Positions 54,618-64,000 of a stretch of DNA of 64,000 nucleotides are shown piece by piece. Position 1 is the stretch's first letter, and every line of letters begins with the position of its first letter. The translations under genes were made by a program, and so were the position numbers. The notes below the pieces were generated by a model. It was not told the DNA's origin. It ran no database searches and was given only the letters and a program-made list of their open reading frames with translations. Where the stretch lies: contig NZ_JAFBDR010000021.1 in the NCBI RefSeq assembly GCF_016908325.1, forward strand, positions 1 to 64,000. The letters run 5' to 3'. Source of the DNA: Aquibacillus albus. GTDB taxonomy: Bacteria > Bacillota > Bacilli > Bacillales > Amphibacillaceae.

Positions 54618-55682
54618 TTAAGACAATACCACACCAAATTTTTCAATCAAATCCTTTAAAGTCGGTCGTTGATTACCATCTCTACCAACGACATGGGTAG
54701 CAGTAATTAATGAATTTAACACAGCTTCTTCTGTCGCCTCTCCTACAGCCCGAAAAGCACCATCAATGTCTTCATCATGAATCGTTTTTATAGATAAACA
54801 GCTCCTTGGTTTATCATGCGGAATTCTGTTAGCGGTAGAAAAACCGATAGCAATTTCACCACTACCATTTGTAATTATTGTTCCTGTCCTTGATAGCCCC
54901 GTTACCGTTCGCTTTAGAATTCGATTTAATTGTCTTTCGGAAACAGGCAGGTCGGTTGCAACGATCATCATAACGGAGCCCTTGTCCTCTAATTCGCCTG
55001 ATTCAAGGAGAGCATCCTTTAACCGCAAGCCAATCGGGTTTCCGTTTATTCGCAAATCGCGCAGGATGCCAAAGTTAGTGAGAGCTAATACTCCTAGCGT
55101 ATATGTACCGTGATTTAGCTCCATCGTTCTAGATGCAGATCCAATCCCGCCCTTTAAAGAGTAGCATAGCATTCCTGTACCTGCTCCGACTGTTCCTTCC
55201 TGAAATTCCGATGAAGCATTATTTAAAGCTTCCCATACGTGGTCCTTACGGATAAACTTTGCTCGAATATCGTTAAGGAACATATCGTTACATTCTCCGA
55301 TAACAGGATTTACTGTACCTGTTGTTCGTCCTATTTCAGGATTTTGTTCGAGAATGTGATCGATTAGTGCATCAGAAGCTGTTCCGACATTTAATGTATT
55401 GGTTAGCAAAATAGGTGTCTCCAGTGTACCTAACTCCTGCATTTGAATCGAACCCATTGTTTTCCCGAATCCATTAATGACATGAGTGGAAGCAATTAAT
55501 TTCTCTCTAAATATATTGCCTTGATGGGGTAAAACCGCAGTCACCCCAGTTTGCATGTCACCTTTACTTAATGTGACATGTCCGACTGTAACCCCTTTTA
55601 CATCCGTAATTGCATTATATTGTCCAGGCTTTAATTCACCTATTTTAACTCCGTAGTCCTGCATTCTTTTTTGGTTGTACAT
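54618..55682 (-). CDS. P1-family (S58/DmpA-type) aminopeptidase
   Basis: 354 aa. Ntn-hydrolase fold of the L-aminopeptidase D-Ala-esterase group. GQYNAITDVKGVTVGHVTL at the N-terminus, GTVGAGTGMLCYSLKGGIGSASRTM with the self-cleavage site (Gly-Ser in GGIGSAS, about residue 180-186; the Ser becomes the nucleophile), and ATDLPVSERQLNRILKRTVTGLSRTGT. Cytoplasmic, no signal peptide. Substrate in vivo unknown; small D- or beta-peptides are typical. RBS GAAGAGGGG before ATG 55682. Monocistronic. Confidence 0.9.
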   Translation of the reverse strand: MYNQKRMQDYGVKIGELKPGQYNAITDVKGVTVGHVTLSKGDMQTGVTAVLPHQGNIFREKLIASTHVINGFGKTMGSIQMQELGTLETPILLTNTLNVGTASDALIDHILEQNPEIGRTTGTVNPVIGECNDMFLNDIRAKFIRKDHVWEALNNASSEFQEGTVGAGTGMLCYSLKGGIGSASRTMELNHGTYTLGVLALTNFGILRDLRINGNPIGLRLKDALLESGELEDKGSVMMIVATDLPVSERQLNRILKRTVTGLSRTGTIITNGSGEIAIGFSTANRIPHDKPRSCLSIKTIHDEDIDGAFRAVGEATEEAVLNSLITATHVVGRDGNQRPTLKDLIEKFGVVLS

Positions 55683-55834
55683 ATTGATCCCCTCTTCAAG
55701 TAGTAATGGCTTACTCTACAACCTAAGTTATACATCGAGGGAGCAAGCCGTATGCATTAGTAACATTTCCTCCTTGATTTTATCACAAGAAGGGGATCGA
55801 ACTCTCAGGCTTTGAAGCTTAAAAATTTTAAAAA

Positions 55835-56047
55835 TCAGCTTTGTTTTCTTAGCTTTTGAATAATAGTTGTAACTGGACAATACCTTACGATTCCTTCAGC
55901 AACTTTCATAGCTGCCAAAATAGTTAAAATGATGTTTCCAGTTTGCCTCGAACGCTTAATCATGTTACAACAGGCTATAGTTAAAAAAGTTAATCCACAA
56001 GTGATACGAGCCAATGCATTTAAAATTCCAATGTTTTGTTTTATCAA
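55835..56047 (-). CDS. DUF2892 small membrane protein
   Basis: 70 aa from TTG 56047 with AAAGGA upstream; the longer open frame to 56137 would run into the yerA start region and adds an unrelated basic stretch. Two hydrophobic segments (ARITCGLTFLTIACC and TGNIILTILAAMKVAEGIVRYCPV). The pattern NIGILNALARITCGL...GIVRYCP is typical of DUF2892/YgaP-type inner-membrane domains. Divergent from yerA with about 88 bases between start codons. Function unknown. Confidence 0.8.
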   Translation of the reverse strand: MIKQNIGILNALARITCGLTFLTIACCNMIKRSRQTGNIILTILAAMKVAEGIVRYCPVTTIIQKLRKQS

Positions 56048-56135
56048 TTTTGTGACAATCCTTTCATAATGAATGCGTTTACAACGTTTGTGTGATACGA
56101 TAAAAGAAATTGTTTTAAAGAGGAGACTTCTTATC

Positions 56136-57878
56136 ATGAATGAGCATCTATATCGTTGGAGAAACCGAGAGCTAAGAGAACATGTTTCTGTTATCGATGG
56201 AACAATTTCTCCTACTCTATTGCTTAAAAATGCAATGTATTTAAATGTTTTTTTAAAACAATGGGTGCAAGCCCATATTTGGATATACCAAGACCGAATC
56301 GTCTATGTTGGTGACCGTTTACCGGATAATCTAGAACGTACAGAGATTGTTAACTGTGAAGGACAATATGTTGTACCAGGTTATATTGAGCCACATGCTC
56401 ATCCATTTCAACTATATAATCCCCATGAGCTAGCAGAATATGCAGCTTTTTCAGGAACAACAACACTTATGAATGATAATTTAATGTGGCTTTATTTAAC
56501 GAGTCAATCGAGTGCATTTTCATTATTGGACGACTTTACAAAGCTGCCAGTATCGATGTATTGGTGGGCTCGTTTTGATTCTCAATCTGTTCATCAAGAA
56601 GAGCAAGAGATGTTTCATAATGTAAATATAGAGAAGTGGATGAATCACCCAGCTGTAATACAAGGTGGAGAGTTAACCTCCTGGCCGCAAGTACTAGCAG
56701 ATGACGATCGTATTTTATTTTTGATGCAAGAAGCAAGAAGGTTAGGTATGCCGATTGAAGGCCATTTTCCTGGTGCATCTGAAAAAACATTGGTAAAAAT
56801 GAAGCTGTTAGGTACAAGTGCAGACCATGAATCAATGACTGGTAAGGAAGTTATTGACAGGCTTCGAATTGGGTATCAAGTAGGATTGCGTTATTCGTCT
56901 ATTCGTCCAGATTTACCGAAGCTTCTGGCTGAAATTCATGAGCTTGGTGTACAAGATTATAGTTTATTAACCATGACGACGGATGGATCTACCCCATCCT
57001 TTTATAAAAATGGTGTCATGAATCAATGTATTAAAATCGCCCTTGAACAAGGGGTCCCAGAAATTGAGGCATACATGATGGCTAGCTTTTATGCAGCGAA
57101 ACATTTTAATATGCATGAACGTCTTGGAGGCATTGCACCAGGAAGAGTCGCCCATTTAAATATTTTAGAAGCAAAAGATAATCCAACTCCTATTTCTGTG
57201 ATTGCTAAAGGAAAGTGGATGAAGAGGGATGGGAAACACATTCCTTTTAAAAATAAGATAGATTGGGGAAAGTATGAAATAGAACCACTGTCTATTAATT
57301 GGGATATTGATGAACGGGATTTACAGTTTTCTATGCCAATCGGTTTGAATATGGTAAATGACGTTATTATTAAACCGTATGCAATTTCTATTGATGCCAA
57401 TATAGATAAAATTCAAGGAACAGGTGATGAATCTTTCTTAATGCTCGTAGATCGTCATGGTAAATGGCGTGTTAACACGATGATTAAAGGATTTACGAAT
57501 TCACTTGGAGGATTAGTAAGCTCCTATTCTACTACCGGAGATATTGTTTTTATTGGTAAATCCAAAAGTGATTTAATCATCGCATTTAACCGGATGAAAG
57601 AAATTGGTGGAGGAATCGTGTTAGTTAATGATGGTCAGGTCGTTTTTGAACTACCATTACGGTTATCTGGAATGATGTATGATGGAAAGATGGAAGATTT
57701 AATTAAGCTGGATGAGCAATTAAAGGAAACATTGAAAAGCTTTGGCTACAAATATATAGACCCACCTTATAATTTATTGTTTTTGTCTTCCATGCACCTA
57801 CCATTTATTAGAATTACCCCACAAGGAATTGTAGATGTGAAAAAGAAACAGATACTATTCCCTGCTATCATGAGATGA
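56136..57878 (+). CDS. yerA: Adenine deaminase-related amidohydrolase YerA
   Basis: 580 aa from ATG 56136 (AAGAGGAG nine bases upstream), the length of B. subtilis YerA. Amidohydrolase superfamily: VVPGYIEPHAHPF with the HxH metal site, EGHFPGASEKTLVKMKLLGTSADHESMTG, MTTDGSTPSF with the catalytic Asp, GGIAPGRVAHLNIL, then the adenine-deaminase C-terminal domain (from about 420). Expected to deaminate adenine or a related base; activity of YerA proteins is less well defined than of AdeC. First gene of the yerABC block. Confidence 0.9.
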   Translation: MNEHLYRWRNRELREHVSVIDGTISPTLLLKNAMYLNVFLKQWVQAHIWIYQDRIVYVGDRLPDNLERTEIVNCEGQYVVPGYIEPHAHPFQLYNPHELAEYAAFSGTTTLMNDNLMWLYLTSQSSAFSLLDDFTKLPVSMYWWARFDSQSVHQEEQEMFHNVNIEKWMNHPAVIQGGELTSWPQVLADDDRILFLMQEARRLGMPIEGHFPGASEKTLVKMKLLGTSADHESMTGKEVIDRLRIGYQVGLRYSSIRPDLPKLLAEIHELGVQDYSLLTMTTDGSTPSFYKNGVMNQCIKIALEQGVPEIEAYMMASFYAAKHFNMHERLGGIAPGRVAHLNILEAKDNPTPISVIAKGKWMKRDGKHIPFKNKIDWGKYEIEPLSINWDIDERDLQFSMPIGLNMVNDVIIKPYAISIDANIDKIQGTGDESFLMLVDRHGKWRVNTMIKGFTNSLGGLVSSYSTTGDIVFIGKSKSDLIIAFNRMKEIGGGIVLVNDGQVVFELPLRLSGMMYDGKMEDLIKLDEQLKETLKSFGYKYIDPPYNLLFLSSMHLPFIRITPQGIVDVKKKQILFPAIMR

Positions 57879-57930
57879 ATTTGGTATAATCAGAAAAAGA
57901 GAGAAAAATATGGATAGGATGTGGGGGATA

Positions 57931-59037
57931 ATGAGAAAAGAATGGCGATTCATTCAAGTCGTATTTGGGTTGCTAGTACTTTTATTGGTAATAGCAGCTT
58001 GTGGTAATAATGATCAAGTTTCGGAAACGGATGATGAACAAAGTACGGATGACGCCGTAATGAAAGAAACAGAAAGTAACGTAGAGCAAGAGTCAGAGCC
58101 TGCCCCTGATCCTGAGCCGGTAGAAGAGACTTTTGAGAACGTGTCTCCGTTAACAGGGGTAGGCACAAACGATCCCATTGATGATCGGATTGTAGCAGTT
58201 ATGGTAAATAACCATCCAAGTGCTCGACCGCAAACAGGATTGACGGAAGCAGATATTGTTTTTGAAATTTTAGCAGAAGGCAATATAACTAGACTGATGG
58301 CTTTGTTCCAAAGTGAGAAGCCAGAGGTTGTAGGCCCTGTAAGAAGTGCTCGACCTTACTATTTTCATTTAGCAGATGATTATGGAGCACTTTATGTCTA
58401 TCATGGTGCTGCTTTTTTTATTGAAGAAATGTTAAAGGCTGGTGCTGCAGACAATATAAATGGCGCCTACTATGATAACGATGGACATTTATTCAAACGT
58501 GCAGATTTCCGTGTAGCTCCACATAACTCTTATCTACAATTTGGTGCAGTTTACCAAGTTGCAGAGGGAATAGGGTATGAAGTAAAAACGGATCAGCATA
58601 TCTCTTTAGAGTTTTTGTCAGAAACAGAGAGTGAATCTATCTCGGGTGAACAAGCCGAAGAAATTAGTATTTCCTATACGAACACTCCTGTTAGGTATTT
58701 GTATGATTCGGAAAAACAGTTATATACTCGATATAATGGTGATAGCCAAACGGTAGATTTGGAAACGGAAGAAGAAGTGCGGCTAGATAACCTGTTTATA
58801 GTTGAAGCGCACCACCAAGTAATAGATGATGCTGGACGTAGAGAAATTGACCTTCAATCTGGTGGAGATGCTTACCTTATTCAGAAAGGTAAAGTGAAAA
58901 AAGTTCAATGGAAGAATGTGGACGGAGTTATTTTGCCATTTAATGGTGAAGAACAATTAAAATTTGTGCCTGGGAAAACGTGGGTAAATGTTATACCAAC
59001 TAGCTCTGGTTTAGAAACTGCTGTTTCGATTGAGTAG
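57931..59037 (+). CDS. yerB: DUF3048 lipoprotein YerB
   Basis: 368 aa from ATG 57931 (GGGGG site eight bases upstream; ATG 57910 is in frame but lies before that site). Signal peptide with lipobox VIAAC (Cys about residue 26), acidic spacer to about 65, then the DUF3048 domain: NVSPLTGVGTNDPIDDRIVAVMVNNHPSARPQTGLTEADIVFEILAEGNITRLMALFQSEKPEVVGPVRSARPYY. Extracellular, membrane anchored; function unknown. Follows yerA and precedes yerC as in B. subtilis. Confidence 0.92.
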   Translation: MRKEWRFIQVVFGLLVLLLVIAACGNNDQVSETDDEQSTDDAVMKETESNVEQESEPAPDPEPVEETFENVSPLTGVGTNDPIDDRIVAVMVNNHPSARPQTGLTEADIVFEILAEGNITRLMALFQSEKPEVVGPVRSARPYYFHLADDYGALYVYHGAAFFIEEMLKAGAADNINGAYYDNDGHLFKRADFRVAPHNSYLQFGAVYQVAEGIGYEVKTDQHISLEFLSETESESISGEQAEEISISYTNTPVRYLYDSEKQLYTRYNGDSQTVDLETEEEVRLDNLFIVEAHHQVIDDAGRREIDLQSGGDAYLIQKGKVKKVQWKNVDGVILPFNGEEQLKFVPGKTWVNVIPTSSGLETAVSIE

Positions 59038-59060
59038 AGCAATGTGAGAGGTGATCTGCA

Positions 59061-59372
59061 ATGCAATTGGATAAATTACGTGGAGAAGAGCTAGATCAAT
59101 TATTTGATGCAATTCTTACATTGAAGGATAGAGAAGAATGCTATCGTTTTTTTGATGATATTGCTACCATAAGTGAAATTCAATCGTTAGCACAACGTTT
59201 ACAAGTGGCAAAAATGCTTAGACAAGGCTATACCTATACAACGATTGTAAAAGAATCAAGTGCTTCCACCACTACGATATCTCGTGTGAAGCGGTGCTTG
59301 AATTATGGAAATGACGGATATCAAATGGTCCTTGATCGACTTGATGTAGAGAAAGATAAAGAACAAGATTGA
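59061..59372 (+). CDS. yerC: TrpR-like DNA-binding protein YerC
   Basis: 103 aa, all-helical. Trp-repressor superfamily (YerC/YecD group): LFDAILTLKDREECYRFFDDIATISEIQSLAQRLQVAKMLRQGYTYTTIVKESSASTTTISRVKRCLNYG, with the helix-turn-helix at about residues 58-80. A small transcription factor; targets are not established. 23 bases after yerB, RBS GAGAGGTG. Confidence 0.92.
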   Translation: MQLDKLRGEELDQLFDAILTLKDREECYRFFDDIATISEIQSLAQRLQVAKMLRQGYTYTTIVKESSASTTTISRVKRCLNYGNDGYQMVLDRLDVEKDKEQD

Positions 59373-59455
59373 AGATGTAGGATTGGGGCTTTTTAAATGT
59401 AAGAGAACCAATCGACCATCTTTTTCTGTTATATACCGATAAGGGGGATTTTGAA

Positions 59456-60448
59456 ATGGTTCGGTTCGGTGTGATAGGGACAAATTGGATAACAGAAAGT
59501 TTTATTCAAGCAGCTTCCGAAGTAGAAGATTTTCAATTAACTGCTGTTTATTCTAGAACAGAGGATCGAGCACAGGAATTTGCAAACAAATGGAATATTG
59601 ACAATACCTTTACTGAATTGGAAAAGTTCGCCACATCTGATCAAGTTGATGCGGTTTATATAGCGAGTCCAAATGCTATGCATGCGGATCAAGCGATTCT
59701 TTGTATGAAAAGTGGGAAGCATGTATTAGTTGAAAAAGCGATGGCATCAAACCAGCAAGAAGTAGAGCAAATGATACAAACAGCAAAAGATAACAAGGTA
59801 CTATTAATGGAAGCATTAAAAACAACTCATTTGCCTTCTTTTCATCTAATTAGAGAAAATCTTCATAAAATTGGTAAGGTTCGTCGGTATTTTGCTAGCT
59901 TTTGTCAATATTCTTCCAGATATGATGCGTATAAGGAAGGTAAAGTACTCAATGCGTTTAAGCCTGAACTATCTAACGGTTCATTAATGGATATTGGAAT
60001 TTATTGTGTATATCCAATGGTAGCTTTGTTTGGAGAACCGGATAACGTACAAGCAAGCTGTTATATGCTGGAATCCGGAGTAGATGGTCAAGGAAATATC
60101 CTGTTTGATTACGAAGAAGATGGGATCAATGGTTTAGTGATGTACTCAAAGATTTCGAACTCTTATGTCCCTTCTGAAATTCAAGGTGAGAATGGAAGTA
60201 TTATCATCGATAAAATTAGTGAACTTTCACATGTTGAAATAAAATATAATGATGGATCCGTGGAAAAACTAGAGGTAGAACAGAAAAGTAACACCATGTT
60301 TTATGAGGCACAGCATTTTGTTCAATTAATTCAGACAGGAAAATTGGAGTCTGATGTGAACTCTTATTTCAATTCTTTAACGACTGCAAAGATTCTTGAG
60401 GATGCAAGAAAACAGATCGGACTTACTTTTCCGGCAGATAAACGCTAA
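59456..60448 (+). CDS. Gfo/Idh/MocA family oxidoreductase
   Basis: 330 aa. N-terminal Rossmann domain (FGVIGTNWITESFIQAA; a weakened GxGxxG as GTNWI), AVYIASPNAMHADQAILCMKSGKHVLVEKAMASN where the family's EKP is EKA, then the C-terminal alpha/beta domain with GSLMDIGIYCVYP. NAD(P)-dependent sugar or polyol dehydrogenase is the usual role; it reads like the YulF-type branch. It occupies the place between yerC and pcrB where B. subtilis has yerD. Substrate unknown. Confidence 0.87.
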   Translation: MVRFGVIGTNWITESFIQAASEVEDFQLTAVYSRTEDRAQEFANKWNIDNTFTELEKFATSDQVDAVYIASPNAMHADQAILCMKSGKHVLVEKAMASNQQEVEQMIQTAKDNKVLLMEALKTTHLPSFHLIRENLHKIGKVRRYFASFCQYSSRYDAYKEGKVLNAFKPELSNGSLMDIGIYCVYPMVALFGEPDNVQASCYMLESGVDGQGNILFDYEEDGINGLVMYSKISNSYVPSEIQGENGSIIIDKISELSHVEIKYNDGSVEKLEVEQKSNTMFYEAQHFVQLIQTGKLESDVNSYFNSLTTAKILEDARKQIGLTFPADKR

Positions 60449-60494
60449 TATTATCTTGTTTCAGGTCAACTACATACAAGACAGATTAGATGGA

Positions 60495-60521
60495 GAAGAG
60501 CTTGGATATTCGAAGCTCTTC
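60495..60521 (+). terminator. Hairpin after the oxidoreductase gene
   Basis: GAAGAGCTT (60495-60503) pairs with AAGCTCTTC (60513-60521), 9-bp stem, followed by a T/C-rich stretch. Probable terminator. The rest of the 60449-60757 gap holds a TATAAT at 60653-60658, a likely -10 for the pcrB-pcrA-ligA genes, with no clear -35, and no ORF I would support. Confidence 0.6.
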
Positions 60522-60757
60522 CTCTATCATTCTCTTCAATATAGGACGCTTCATTGTAATATCAGACTTAGAAAAAGGACCTCATTTCCAACCACAAAAT
60601 TCTCTTCCTAACTTTCACTAACTTCCCATTCATTCTATGACTAATTTTTTGCTATAATGTATAGGTGATTAAGAAATAGTAAGCCAAACGAGATAAATGG
60701 TTTAATTGGATAACCTCATATTTTAGAAGGTTGGTTATAAGTATTGGAGGAAAAAAC

Positions 60758-61444
60758 GTGTATAACGTAAAGGAATGGGAACACGTATTTAAATTAGATC
60801 CCAATAAAGAGATTTCAGATGAAAATTTAGAAAAAATATGTGAGTCTGGGACAGATGCAATCATTGTAGGGGGAACAGACCATGTTACGTTAGACGGTGT
60901 ATTACATCTGCTTAGTAGAGTTCGCCGATACACTGTTCCGTGTGTACTTGAGGTTTCGAATATAGAGTCTATTACACCTGGGTATGATTATTATTTTGTT
61001 CCGATGGTTTTCAATAGTGGAAGCAAGAAGTGGATGTTGGATGTTCAGCATCAAGCAGTAAAAGAATATGGAAATGTCATAAATTGGAATGAGTTGTTTG
61101 TAGAAGGCTATTGTATTATGAATGAACGTGCAAAAGTATTTCAAAAAACGGACAGTTTTATTCCAGAAAGGGAAGATGTTATTGCCTATGCACAGATGGC
61201 TGAGCATATGTTCCAATTACCGTTTTTCTATTTAGAATATAGTGGGGAATATGGTGATCCAGATTTAGTTAAAGAAGTGAAAGGTCATCTCTCTAATACG
61301 CAACTAATCTATGGTGGAGGGATTGATTCAGAAGAACGTGCAGCAGAAATGGCTGCTATAGCAGATGTAGTCGTTATAGGAAATATCATTTATGATAATT
61401 TCAAACAGGCGTTAAGAACGGTGAAAGCAGTAAAAAAGTACTAG
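60758..61444 (+). CDS. pcrB: Heptaprenylglyceryl phosphate synthase
   Basis: 228 aa from GTG 60758 (TTGGAGG seven bases upstream), the same length as B. subtilis PcrB. TIM-barrel prenyltransferase that joins heptaprenyl diphosphate to glycerol-1-phosphate for an ether lipid. EWEHVFKLDPNKEISDENLEKICESGTDAIIVGGTD, VPCVLEVSN, FFYLEYSGEYGD and YGGGIDSEERAAEMAAIADVVVIGNIIYDNF. Precedes pcrA as usual. Confidence 0.95.
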   Translation: MYNVKEWEHVFKLDPNKEISDENLEKICESGTDAIIVGGTDHVTLDGVLHLLSRVRRYTVPCVLEVSNIESITPGYDYYFVPMVFNSGSKKWMLDVQHQAVKEYGNVINWNELFVEGYCIMNERAKVFQKTDSFIPEREDVIAYAQMAEHMFQLPFFYLEYSGEYGDPDLVKEVKGHLSNTQLIYGGGIDSEERAAEMAAIADVVVIGNIIYDNFKQALRTVKAVKKY

Positions 61445-61459
61445 CCTACAACTTGCTGT

Positions 61460-61500
61460 CGGTTAAACCCCTTTTTATCTAACCGTGCGTGAACAACCTC
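61460..61500 (+). other. Hairpin and partial match to the dispersed-repeat end, upstream of pcrA
   Basis: CGGTTA (61460-61465) pairs with TAACCG (61480-61485), and GAACAACCTC at 61491-61500 matches the outer end of the repeats at 40300-40308 and 43382-43390. The CTTTTT part is not adjacent, so this is at most a degenerate copy. Confidence 0.35.
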
Positions 61501-61534
61501 TTAAACATAAAGTACAACTAAAGGTGGTGTCTTT

Positions 61535-63763
61535 GTGAGTCTGACAATGGGTGACTTACTAAAAGGATTGAATGAACAACAAAGAATAGCGGTTAAGCAA
61601 ACAGATGGCCCCTTGTTAATTATGGCAGGGGCAGGAAGTGGAAAAACACGCGTCCTTACACATCGAATCGCTTATCTACTTAGTGAAAAAGAAGTATCGC
61701 CTCGCAGTATTTTAGCGATAACTTTTACAAATAAAGCAGCACGAGAAATGAAGGATAGAGTATATCGCCTAGTTGGTGCGGAAGGGTCGGATATTTGGGT
61801 ATCAACCTTTCACTCCATGTGCGTACGTATTCTAAGAAGAGATATTGATCGTATTGGAATTAATCGTAACTTTTCTATCCTGGATAGTGGAGATCAATTA
61901 ACCGTTATAAAAAACGTATTAAAAGATAAAAATATTGATCCAAAAAAATTTGAACCCCGAGCAATGCTAGGGGCAATCAGTGCTGCAAAAAATGAATTAA
62001 TTACTCCCGAAGAATATAGTAAGCAGGTTGGTAATTTTTATGAACGGCAAATTGCAGAAGTTTATGAAGGCTATCAAAAAGTGTTAACAAAAAATCAGTC
62101 ATTAGATTTTGACGATTTAATTATGCAGACAATCCGTTTATTTGATCGATTACCCGAGGTGTTAGAATATTACCAACGTCGTTTTCAATATATTCATGTC
62201 GATGAGTATCAGGATACAAACCACGCTCAATATTATTTAGTGAAGCAGTTGGCAGCTAAATTCAAGAACCTTTGCGTTGTTGGTGACTCTGATCAGTCGA
62301 TTTACCGCTGGAGAGGTGCAGATATTCAAAATATCCTTTCTTTTGAAAAGGATTATCCAAATGCAGCAGTTGTTATGCTGGAGCAAAATTATCGCTCAAC
62401 AAAGTCTATTCTCCAGGCCGCAAATAGTGTCATAGAGAATAATACAGGACGAAAGCCTAAAAAACTTTGGACAGATAATGATGAGGGAACAAAAATTCAT
62501 TATTATCAAGCGTCAACAGAACAAGAGGAAGGGTTATTTGTCGCAAATACAATCGAGGAGTATATTACTGACAATAAATATACCTATCAGGATATCGCTA
62601 TTTTATATCGAACGAATGCGCAATCGAGATCAATAGAGGAAACATTTGTCAAAGCTAATATTCCATATCAAATGATTGGTGGAACTAAGTTCTATGATCG
62701 AAAAGAGATTAAAGACATGCTTGCATACTTACGGCTTATTGTTAACCCGGATGATGATTTAAGCTTTGCTAGAGTGGTAAATGAACCAAAACGAGGGGTA
62801 GGAAAGACTTCGTTGGAGAAGCTGCAGAATTATGCTGCTGATCAAGGAATATCATTGTATACTGCTGTTCAAGAAGTAGATTTTGCTGGAGTTAGTGCAA
62901 AAGCGGCAAAATCATTAGCGGAATTTGGAGCGTTAATTCGTAACTGGACAGCCCAACAGGAATTTCTTACTGCCACAGACATGGTTGAAGAGGTAATCAA
63001 ACGGACAGGCTATGAACAAATGTTGCTCAATGAACGTAGTATCGAAGCGCAAAGTAGATTGGAAAACTTAGAGGAGTTTAAGACAGTTACCAAATACTTT
63101 GAGAAAAATAATGAAGACAAAACATTGGTTGCCTTTTTAACCGATTTGGCACTAATTGCCGATATTGATCGAATGGATGAAGACGATGCAAGTGATGAAA
63201 AAGTGACGATGATGACATTGCATGGTGCTAAGGGATTAGAGTTTCCTGTTGTGTTCTTAATTGGCATGGAGGAGAATGTTTTTCCGCATAGTCGATCAAT
63301 GATGGACGAAGAAGAAATGGAAGAAGAGCGTCGTCTTGCTTATGTTGGTATTACAAGAGCTGAGCAGCAGTTGCACCTTACACATGCCAAGATGCGTACC
63401 CTGTTTGGTAAAACGAATATGAATCCGCTTAGTCGCTTTATCAATGAGATACCGGAGGATTTAGTTGATGGATTTGAGGAAGCAAAGCAGTCGATGTTTG
63501 GTTCTTTTGGCTCGCCTCAGCAAAAATCAGATATGTTTTCGGCTCCGAAAAAATCAGCAAAGCGCATCCAACCGAGAAAGACTACTGGTGGAGAAGCAAT
63601 TGAATGGCAGGTTGGTGACAAAGCTGATCATAAAAAATGGGGAGAAGGAACTGTTGTGAAAGTAACTGGCGAAGGTGAAGCGATGGAATTGGATATAGCC
63701 TTTCCTGCCCCAATAGGAGTTAAAAGACTTCTAGCTAAATTTGCACCAATCACAAAAGCCTAG
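61535..63763 (+). CDS. pcrA: ATP-dependent DNA helicase PcrA
   Basis: 742 aa from GTG 61535 (AAGGTGGTG upstream). SF1A 3'-5' helicase, essential in B. subtilis for replication past transcription conflicts and for repair. Motifs: [114 protein letters not shown] and [15 protein letters not shown]-terminal disordered linker precedes the Tudor-like tail [25 protein letters not shown], which contacts RNA polymerase. ligA follows 16 bases on. Confidence 0.97.
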   Translation: MSLTMGDLLKGLNEQQRIAVKQTDGPLLIMAGAGSGKTRVLTHRIAYLLSEKEVSPRSILAITFTNKAAREMKDRVYRLVGAEGSDIWVSTFHSMCVRILRRDIDRIGINRNFSILDSGDQLTVIKNVLKDKNIDPKKFEPRAMLGAISAAKNELITPEEYSKQVGNFYERQIAEVYEGYQKVLTKNQSLDFDDLIMQTIRLFDRLPEVLEYYQRRFQYIHVDEYQDTNHAQYYLVKQLAAKFKNLCVVGDSDQSIYRWRGADIQNILSFEKDYPNAAVVMLEQNYRSTKSILQAANSVIENNTGRKPKKLWTDNDEGTKIHYYQASTEQEEGLFVANTIEEYITDNKYTYQDIAILYRTNAQSRSIEETFVKANIPYQMIGGTKFYDRKEIKDMLAYLRLIVNPDDDLSFARVVNEPKRGVGKTSLEKLQNYAADQGISLYTAVQEVDFAGVSAKAAKSLAEFGALIRNWTAQQEFLTATDMVEEVIKRTGYEQMLLNERSIEAQSRLENLEEFKTVTKYFEKNNEDKTLVAFLTDLALIADIDRMDEDDASDEKVTMMTLHGAKGLEFPVVFLIGMEENVFPHSRSMMDEEEMEEERRLAYVGITRAEQQLHLTHAKMRTLFGKTNMNPLSRFINEIPEDLVDGFEEAKQSMFGSFGSPQQKSDMFSAPKKSAKRIQPRKTTGGEAIEWQVGDKADHKKWGEGTVVKVTGEGEAMELDIAFPAPIGVKRLLAKFAPITKA

Positions 63764-63779
63764 ATTGAGGTGTTGTTAG

Positions 63780-64000
63780 ATGGACCTAGCCCAAGTAAAG
63801 AAAGAAATACAGTTCTTACGAAACGAATTAGACAAATACAATTATGAATATCATGTGTTAGACCAACCTAGTGTTTCTGATTATGAATATGATCAGAAAA
63901 TGCAACAGTTGATAAAGCTAGAACATGAATTTCCTGAATTACAAACTCCAGATTCTCCATCTAAACGCGTCGGTGGTGAGCCACTTGATGCGTTTGAGAA
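63780..64000 (+). CDS. ligA: NAD-dependent DNA ligase, N-terminal part (cut by window end)
   Basis: The first 73 codons, from ATG 63780 with GAGGTG about nine bases upstream. Residues visible are the domain Ia: [24 protein letters not shown] (the tyrosines that bind NMN) and [24 protein letters not shown]. The KxDG adenylation site lies beyond the window. Third gene of pcrB-pcrA-ligA. Confidence 0.95.
   Translation, partial: MDLAQVKKEIQFLRNELDKYNYEYHVLDQPSVSDYEYDQKMQQLIKLEHEFPELQTPDSPSKRVGGEPLDAFE

Noticed and set aside
55835-56137. Longer 100-aa form of the DUF2892 protein
   Set aside because: The added N-terminus is basic and unlike the family, and lies over the yerA promoter/start region; TTG 56047 has a site and gives the normal length.
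61491-61500. GAACAACCTC upstream of pcrA as a possible LexA box
   Set aside because: It lacks the GTTC half-site four bases on, and fits the end of the dispersed repeat better.

Overview
The window reads as a chromosomal segment of a low-GC, moderately halotolerant Bacillaceae bacterium of the Oceanobacillus/Virgibacillus type; the genus is an inference. The evidence is the Bacillus-type gene order (guaA-pbuG-...-yebE-yebG-purEKBCSQLFMNHD-...-yerA-yerB-yerC-...-pcrB-pcrA-ligA), strong AGGAGG ribosome-binding sites, frequent TTG/GTG starts, sigma-A type promoters and three guanine riboswitches. Compatible-solute genes are abundant: an orphan betaine-binding lipoprotein, gbsR-gbsA and a complete opuA operon.

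Layout. 1-3.7 kb: betaine/choline genes (an OpuAC/ProX-like lipoprotein and gbsR on the minus strand, gbsA on the plus strand) with a shared candidate GbsR operator. 3.8-10.8 kb: a MATE/ANK-like membrane protein, then an SOS-box-controlled pair of helicases (MrfA-like and a PcrA/UvrD-like paralogue) and an orphan gene. 10.8-21.4 kb: an iron island with an IMEF-type encapsulin nanocompartment (cargo and shell), two siderophore ABC importers, a type-2 ferredoxin/flavodoxin-NADP reductase, two Fur boxes and a decayed ABC ATPase remnant. 21.4-25.5 kb: an unknown small gene, a CNNM/CorC-type protein, a Ktr/Trk potassium channel subunit and a MOSC protein. 25.6-28.8 kb: opuA operon. 28.9-33.4 kb: MoxR ATPase, DUF58 protein and membrane transglutaminase.

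33.4-53.2 kb is purine metabolism. guaA, pbuG and the twelve-gene pur operon each have a guanine-class purine riboswitch. pbuG and the pur operon also have paired PurR boxes just upstream of a good sigma-A promoter. For guaA and pur the antiterminator pairing, in which the 3' strand of P1 pairs with the 5' arm of the terminator, can be read directly. A short dispersed element with inverted ends (core GACTTTTTGAACAACCT) lies in the purE leader and between purB and purC.

53.3-64 kb: a NERD-domain protein and a five-copy 51-bp tandem repeat that forms an ORF are inserted between purD and the conserved yerA-yerB-yerC-pcrB-pcrA-ligA block. A peptidase S58 gene and a DUF2892 gene are also there, and a Gfo/Idh/MocA oxidoreductase stands between yerC and pcrB. 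ligA runs off the right edge, and an unseen minus-strand gene starts just left of base 1. I saw no rRNA, tRNA, CRISPR array, transposase or prophage gene.
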